Below are positions 60,795 to 64,000 of a stretch of 64,000 bases of DNA, one piece after another. A program made the position numbers and the translations under genes. Source of the stretch: CAYUZU01 sp964448675. GTDB taxonomy: Bacteria; Planctomycetota; Phycisphaerae; UBA1845; Fen-1342. Position 1 is the stretch's first letter. Each line of letters begins with the position of its first letter. The stretch spans positions 62,001 to 126,000 of the forward strand of contig CAYUZU010000006.1 in the NCBI GenBank assembly GCA_964448675.1, written 5' to 3'. Below the pieces are notes generated by a model that was not told the origin of the DNA, ran no database searches, and was given only the letters and a program-made list of their open reading frames with translations.

Positions 60795-61253
60795 ATGTCC
60801 ACGCCGACGCACCGCCTGACCGAACTCGGCATCACGCTGCCGCGGGCTGCCAAGCCCGTCGGCGCCTATGTCGCCGCCCTGCGGCACAACGACACATTGC
60901 TGCTCAGCGGCCAGATCCCGATGCAGGACGGACAACTCGCCTACAGCGGCAAGGTCGGCGACGCCCGCACGCTCGAGGACGCCCAGGCCGCCGCCCGCAT
61001 CTGCTCGCTCAACGCCATCGCCGCCGCCGCGGCCGCCGTGGACGGCGTGGACAACCTCCGTGGCGTGCTGAAGGTCGTCGTCTACGTCGCGTCCGCCGCC
61101 GGCTTCACCGACCAGCACAAGGTCGCCAACGGCGCCAGCGACCTGCTCGTCGACATCTTCGGCGAGGCCGGCCGCCACGCCCGCGCCGCGGTCGGCGTGG
61201 CCGAGCTCCCACTCAACGCGACGGTCGAGGTCGACATCACCTTCCGCGTGTAG
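60795..61253 (+). CDS. ridA: RidA family (YjgF/YER057c) protein
   Basis: ATG 60795 has GGAGG 5 nt upstream; 152 residues. The sequence belongs to the longer YjgF-like group (GITLPRAAKPVGAYVAALR, LLLSGQIPMQDGQLAYSGKVG, GRHARAAVGVAELPLNATVEVDI). The Arg in RHARAAVGV is the substrate-binding position that hydrolyses reactive enamines/imines in RidA. It probably removes 2-aminoacrylate-like intermediates or acts on a related substrate. It is convergent with the AhpD-like gene, 18 nt apart. Confidence 0.85.
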   Translation: MSTPTHRLTELGITLPRAAKPVGAYVAALRHNDTLLLSGQIPMQDGQLAYSGKVGDARTLEDAQAAARICSLNAIAAAAAAVDGVDNLRGVLKVVVYVASAAGFTDQHKVANGASDLLVDIFGEAGRHARAAVGVAELPLNATVEVDITFRV

Positions 61254-61271
61254 GGCCCGGCATGCCGCGGC

Positions 61272-61814
61272 TCATTCCGCCTCCGCTTCCGGCGTCACCC
61301 CCAACCCGTCGGCGACGCGGTTGATGTAGTTGAAGTACGCCACCACCTGCACGAGGTCCACGATCGCGTCGTCGGCGAAGCCATGCGCACGGAGCGCCGC
61401 GATATCTTCCTCGCAACAGGCGGCGGGCGTACGCGTCAGCTTGACCGCATAATCGAGCACCGCCCGCGTGGCCGCGTCGAGTGCCGCGGCGTGGTAGTCC
61501 TGTGCCAGCGTGGCCACGAGGGCCTCGTCCTCGATCTCCGACCGGAGATCCGCGCTGTGCGCCTGCACTCAGTAATGGCACGCGTTCGCGCGCGAGACCA
61601 CCACGGCGACCATCTCGCGCAGGGCTCGTGACAGTGGCGAAGCGGCCAAGGTCGTTTCGCGATAAAGCGCAAGGCCCGCGCGCAGCGACCTTGGCCGCAG
61701 GCTCTGCGCCTTGACGATGTTGAACACCCGGCCGGCCCGCTCGATGGATGCGCGGTACAACGCAGACAGCGTTCCTGTGGCCTGTTCTTCGGTGATGGTG
61801 CGAACCCATACCAT
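61272..61814 (-). CDS. AhpD-like peroxidase, probable selenoprotein (CxxU, in-frame TGA)
   Basis: ATG 61814 has AGGAG 6 nt upstream. One in-frame TGA (61571-61569) splits an otherwise continuous 180-codon frame. Read as selenocysteine it gives Cys79-His-Tyr-Sec82, the CxxC site of carboxymuconolactone decarboxylase/AhpD-type peroxidase-related enzymes. Glu67 and His86 lie at exactly the AhpD spacing (Glu118, Cys130, Cys133, His137). Upstream (MVWVRTITEEQATGTLSALY, RAGRVFNIVKAQSLRP) and downstream (VQAHSADLRSEIEDE, AIVDLVQVVAYFNYINRVADGLG) parts each belong to one family member, so neither half is a full protein. A hairpin fitting a bacterial SECIS follows. The alternative is a nonsense mutation or sequencing error. 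Confidence 0.7.
61533..61550 (-). promoter_or_regulatory. Candidate bacterial SECIS hairpin
   Basis: In the mRNA, GATCTCC-GGTC-GGAGATC forms a perfect 7-bp stem. The loop begins 25 nt after the TGA, inside the 16-37 nt window accepted for bacterial SECIS elements, and it starts with G residues as required. The stem lies inside the coding frame, also as expected. Confidence 0.55.
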
Positions 61815-61890
61815 CGGCTTCTCCTGTTCTTGTTTCGTGGCGTTTACGTCGGGGGCGTCCGCTGACCGGCCGCGCTCGGGCGCAAAAGAG

Positions 61891-61926
61891 AAGGCCGGCC
61901 GGTGAAGTTGTCCACCGACCGGCCTT
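61891..61926. terminator. Intrinsic-type terminator hairpin
   Basis: A 14-bp stem (61891-61904 with 61913-61926, one mismatch) with an 8-nt loop lies between the end of the right-edge gene (61975) and the start of the AhpD-like gene. On the minus strand it is followed by CTCTTTT, so it ends the upstream secreted-protein transcript. On the plus strand it is followed by GGTTTT. Confidence 0.75.
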
Positions 61927-61974
61927 GGTTTTCTCAGATCACGCTAAGATGCGTGACTGCCTATGGCCGCAGCC

Positions 61975-64000
61975 TTACGGGCAGATCACGTCCTCGCAGA
62001 GCACGTTGTCACCCATGTAGGTGCCGCCGGCTGCAGTGCAGTCGGCCTGCGTGTGATACTCGCACACCGCGCCGTCCAGGCAGCACGCACCGCGGTACGG
62101 GGTAACCTCGCCGATGAGCAGGTTCCGGACACTGACCAGGTCAGAGCCGAGACCGCCCCAGTCGGTGCCCCAGAACTCGATCCGCACGACCTGCGTCGGA
62201 TCGAAGTCCGGATCCGTCATCCAGGTCTCGCCGGCGTGGGCCGCCAGCTGATCGCTGACGTACACGTCGATCGACTTGAACGGCGGGACGGTGCCCGGCG
62301 GGTACGGATCGTCGGCCGGATCGTTCGGATCCGCACCGAGCTGATCCGGGTGATCCGGACCGTACAGGATGCCCAGGCTGCCGCGCTTGCCGTTGGCATC
62401 GCGGAAGGTCACGAAGATCGGGGCATCTTCATACGGCTGGAGCGGATCCGCGTTCGGATCGTTCGGATCGGCGAACACGTACGCATCCCAGTTGCTGGCA
62501 TCCTGGTAGTAACGACCCTCGAACTGGAGCTTCATGCTCGGCGAGGTCACGTCGATCGCGCCGTAGCAGGCATTGCCCAGGTCGTACCACGGGCCGTGAT
62601 ACCAGCCGCTCGCGCCCTGGTTCTCGTACAGGGCACCGTGCGTCGCGGTGGTCATCGCGGGGTCGGCGACCGCCGCGAAGTGGAAGCCGATCGTGATGTC
62701 GGCGAAGTCCTCAGTGGTGCCGATCTCGATCGGGTAATTCTCCGGCACGCGGATGATCGCACCGTTGTCGAAGTTCATCGGGTCATCCAGGGGCAGCGTT
62801 TCCGAGCCCGGAATGTTGATGAAGATCGTGTCCGAATCAAACGCGCAGTCGTTGGCGACATCCGTCACCGTCAGGGTGATGAAGTGCGGGCCGACCGGCA
62901 GGAACACCTGCGCCGTCTCGCCCGTCGCGATCACCTCGCCCAGCCGCGACCACTCGTACGTGAAGTTGCCGCCCGGCAGGCAGTAGTTCGGATCGCCAGG
63001 ATGGTTCGGGTCTTCGAGGCAGCTGCCGCTACCGTCGAGCCAGACCTCGTTGGTGCCCGGGCACTGGATGTTGCCCGGATCGACCAGGAAGCCGTCCGCC
63101 ACCGCAAGCGGGAACTGGTCGGTCGGCACCCACTCGACATAGGCGGCACCCACGGTCGCCGCACCACCGCTCCAGTTGACCGGCTGCATGACGAAGTACT
63201 CGACCTCATCGCCGGTGAACGGCGGGTCTTCGGTCGTCGGATCGTCATACAGATCGACGCACTTGTCGATCGTGGTCCACAGGCCGTCGGTCGGCGTGCA
63301 CACCAGCCAGCCACGGTAGCCGTTGTTGGCCGTGTACGCCCGGATCCACCAGCAGTTTTCCGCCGGCAGATTCGCACCGGTCGCGCGGATCGTGACGCTC
63401 AACGAGCCGCCACTGGCGTCGAACGGGCACACCGGCTGCACGGTCATCCCGAAGTAACCATTGAAGTCCGGGATGTCCATGTGCACGCCGTTGTCGCCTT
63501 CCACTTCCTGGACGTAGACCGGGAACGGGCCACTCACGCCGGCAATCGTGTCGAAGTCGTTGGCGTAACCGTAGTCACTGCCAGCGCACTCATCCATGCG
63601 AATGTCGACGTAGTCCGGCAGGCTCTGCCGGTTGTAAGTGTCCGTCACCACGAGCTGCACGGTGCTGGTCGTGCCGGCGGGCACGATCACCTGCGGCGCG
63701 GGGCCGGTGCCGATCGTCTCGCCACCGAGCGTCCAGTTGTACCCTGCGATCGTCGCACCCGGCGCCGTGGCGTAGCTGGCCGTACCGTCCATCGTGACGA
63801 GGCCCGGCGTCAGGGGCGGGTCTTCCGGGTTGGCCGGCTGGTCCGGACCGGCATCCGCGACCGGCATGAGGATGACTTCGGTCGTGACGTCGGTCACCCA
63901 GAACATGTTGGTCGGATCCCAATCCGGGTTGTTCGGGTTCGAGCAACCCTGTTTGATCCAGACCTCGCCGTTGTGGAAGGCCGCCGTGGTACCACTGCCG
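61975..64000 (-). CDS. Secreted PKD-like repeat protein with C-terminal GACC unit (runs off right edge)
   Basis: The frame is open to the right edge, so the N-terminus and signal peptide are missing; about 675 residues are visible. Two PKD-type beta domains are readable (PVADAGPDQPANPEDPPLTP with TVQLVVTDTYNRQ, and PVGPHFITLTVTDVANDC). A middle part resembles carbohydrate-binding or jelly-roll modules (SLSVTIRATGANLPAENCW, SPSMKLQFEGRYYQD). Repeated DPNDP-type linkers occur. The C-terminus is a single GACC Cys unit (GACCLDGAVCEYHTQADC...). No dockerin-like tail is present. It belongs to the same family of surface proteins as those at the left end. Confidence 0.75.
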   Translation of the reverse strand, partial: GSGTTAAFHNGEVWIKQGCSNPNNPDWDPTNMFWVTDVTTEVILMPVADAGPDQPANPEDPPLTPGLVTMDGTASYATAPGATIAGYNWTLGGETIGTGPAPQVIVPAGTTSTVQLVVTDTYNRQSLPDYVDIRMDECAGSDYGYANDFDTIAGVSGPFPVYVQEVEGDNGVHMDIPDFNGYFGMTVQPVCPFDASGGSLSVTIRATGANLPAENCWWIRAYTANNGYRGWLVCTPTDGLWTTIDKCVDLYDDPTTEDPPFTGDEVEYFVMQPVNWSGGAATVGAAYVEWVPTDQFPLAVADGFLVDPGNIQCPGTNEVWLDGSGSCLEDPNHPGDPNYCLPGGNFTYEWSRLGEVIATGETAQVFLPVGPHFITLTVTDVANDCAFDSDTIFINIPGSETLPLDDPMNFDNGAIIRVPENYPIEIGTTEDFADITIGFHFAAVADPAMTTATHGALYENQGASGWYHGPWYDLGNACYGAIDVTSPSMKLQFEGRYYQDASNWDAYVFADPNDPNADPLQPYEDAPIFVTFRDANGKRGSLGILYGPDHPDQLGADPNDPADDPYPPGTVPPFKSIDVYVSDQLAAHAGETWMTDPDFDPTQVVRIEFWGTDWGGLGSDLVSVRNLLIGEVTPYRGACCLDGAVCEYHTQADCTAAGGTYMGDNVLCEDVICP

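Noticed and set aside
61272..61568. Reading the second half of the AhpD-like gene as a separate 98-residue protein from GTG 61568
   Set aside because: It directly follows the TGA in the same frame, has no ribosome site of its own and lacks half of the fold.
1..64000. tRNA, rRNA, CRISPR arrays, insertion sequences, prophage genes
   Set aside because: No cloverleaf, rRNA-like stretch, regularly spaced repeats, transposase or phage protein was recognised on either strand.

Overview
The window is about 67-68 percent GC with dense coding on both strands. No rRNA or tRNA gene, CRISPR array or transposase was seen. The protein content points to a planctomycete-like bacterium (Phycisphaerae-type, inferred). 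The main signs are large secreted proteins with Cys-rich GACC repeats and C-terminal dockerin-like EF-hand tails, a sigma factor next to a Ser/Thr kinase with a TPR tail, PEP-CTERM sorting, Tat-exported Gfo/Idh/MocA oxidoreductases, DUF1080, and sulfatase-like enzymes.

Layout. 1-10870 is a block of secreted surface proteins: a partial signal-peptide protein, a GACC-repeat/dockerin protein, a gingipain-type (C25) peptidase, an SdrD-B/thrombospondin-3 repeat protein and an Asp-box (sialidase-like) protein. 11096-16058 is a likely operon of sigma factor, zinc-ribbon Ser/Thr kinase with TPRs, and a dockerin-tailed exported protein. 16701-22901 holds a WYL regulator and carbohydrate genes (PQQ-type sugar dehydrogenase lipoprotein, GH26-like PEP-CTERM protein, DUF1080 hydrolase, Gfo/Idh/MocA oxidoreductase). 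22935-40937 is mostly housekeeping and small-molecule metabolism: SDRs, YhhQ transporter divergent from a tandem QueD-like protein, membrane sulfatase-like enzyme with a GT-C transferase, radical SAM protein, class II aldolase, aminoacyl-histidine dipeptidase, DUF900 lipoprotein, lipoyl synthase, photolyase/FAD oxidoreductase pair, PTS IIA and a class V aminotransferase.

41090-53568 is a 12.5-kb minus-strand run of 13 tightly packed genes. They encode a pilus or secretion machine whose parts best match the MSHA pilus toolkit: secretin, TPR lipoprotein, assembly ATPase, GspF-type platform, ExeA/MshM ATPase, five pilin-like proteins, a PilM-PilN fusion, PilO-like and PilP/MshK-like proteins. 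The assembly ATPase carries an N-terminal PilZ domain followed by an MshEN-like domain. A separate PilZ protein is divergent from the operon, so control by cyclic-di-GMP is a strong inference.

54559-64000 has a YprA/MrfA-type helicase, a Tat-exported TIM-barrel protein followed by a second Gfo/Idh/MocA lipoprotein, scpA, ridA, an AhpD-like peroxidase and the end of another secreted repeat protein. The AhpD-like gene (61814-61272, minus) is the most striking item. A single in-frame TGA lies exactly at the second cysteine of the CxxC redox centre, with the other AhpD catalytic residues at the right spacing. A perfect 7-bp hairpin with a GG-starting loop begins its loop 25 nt after the TGA. This fits a selenoprotein with a CxxU motif and a bacterial SECIS element.
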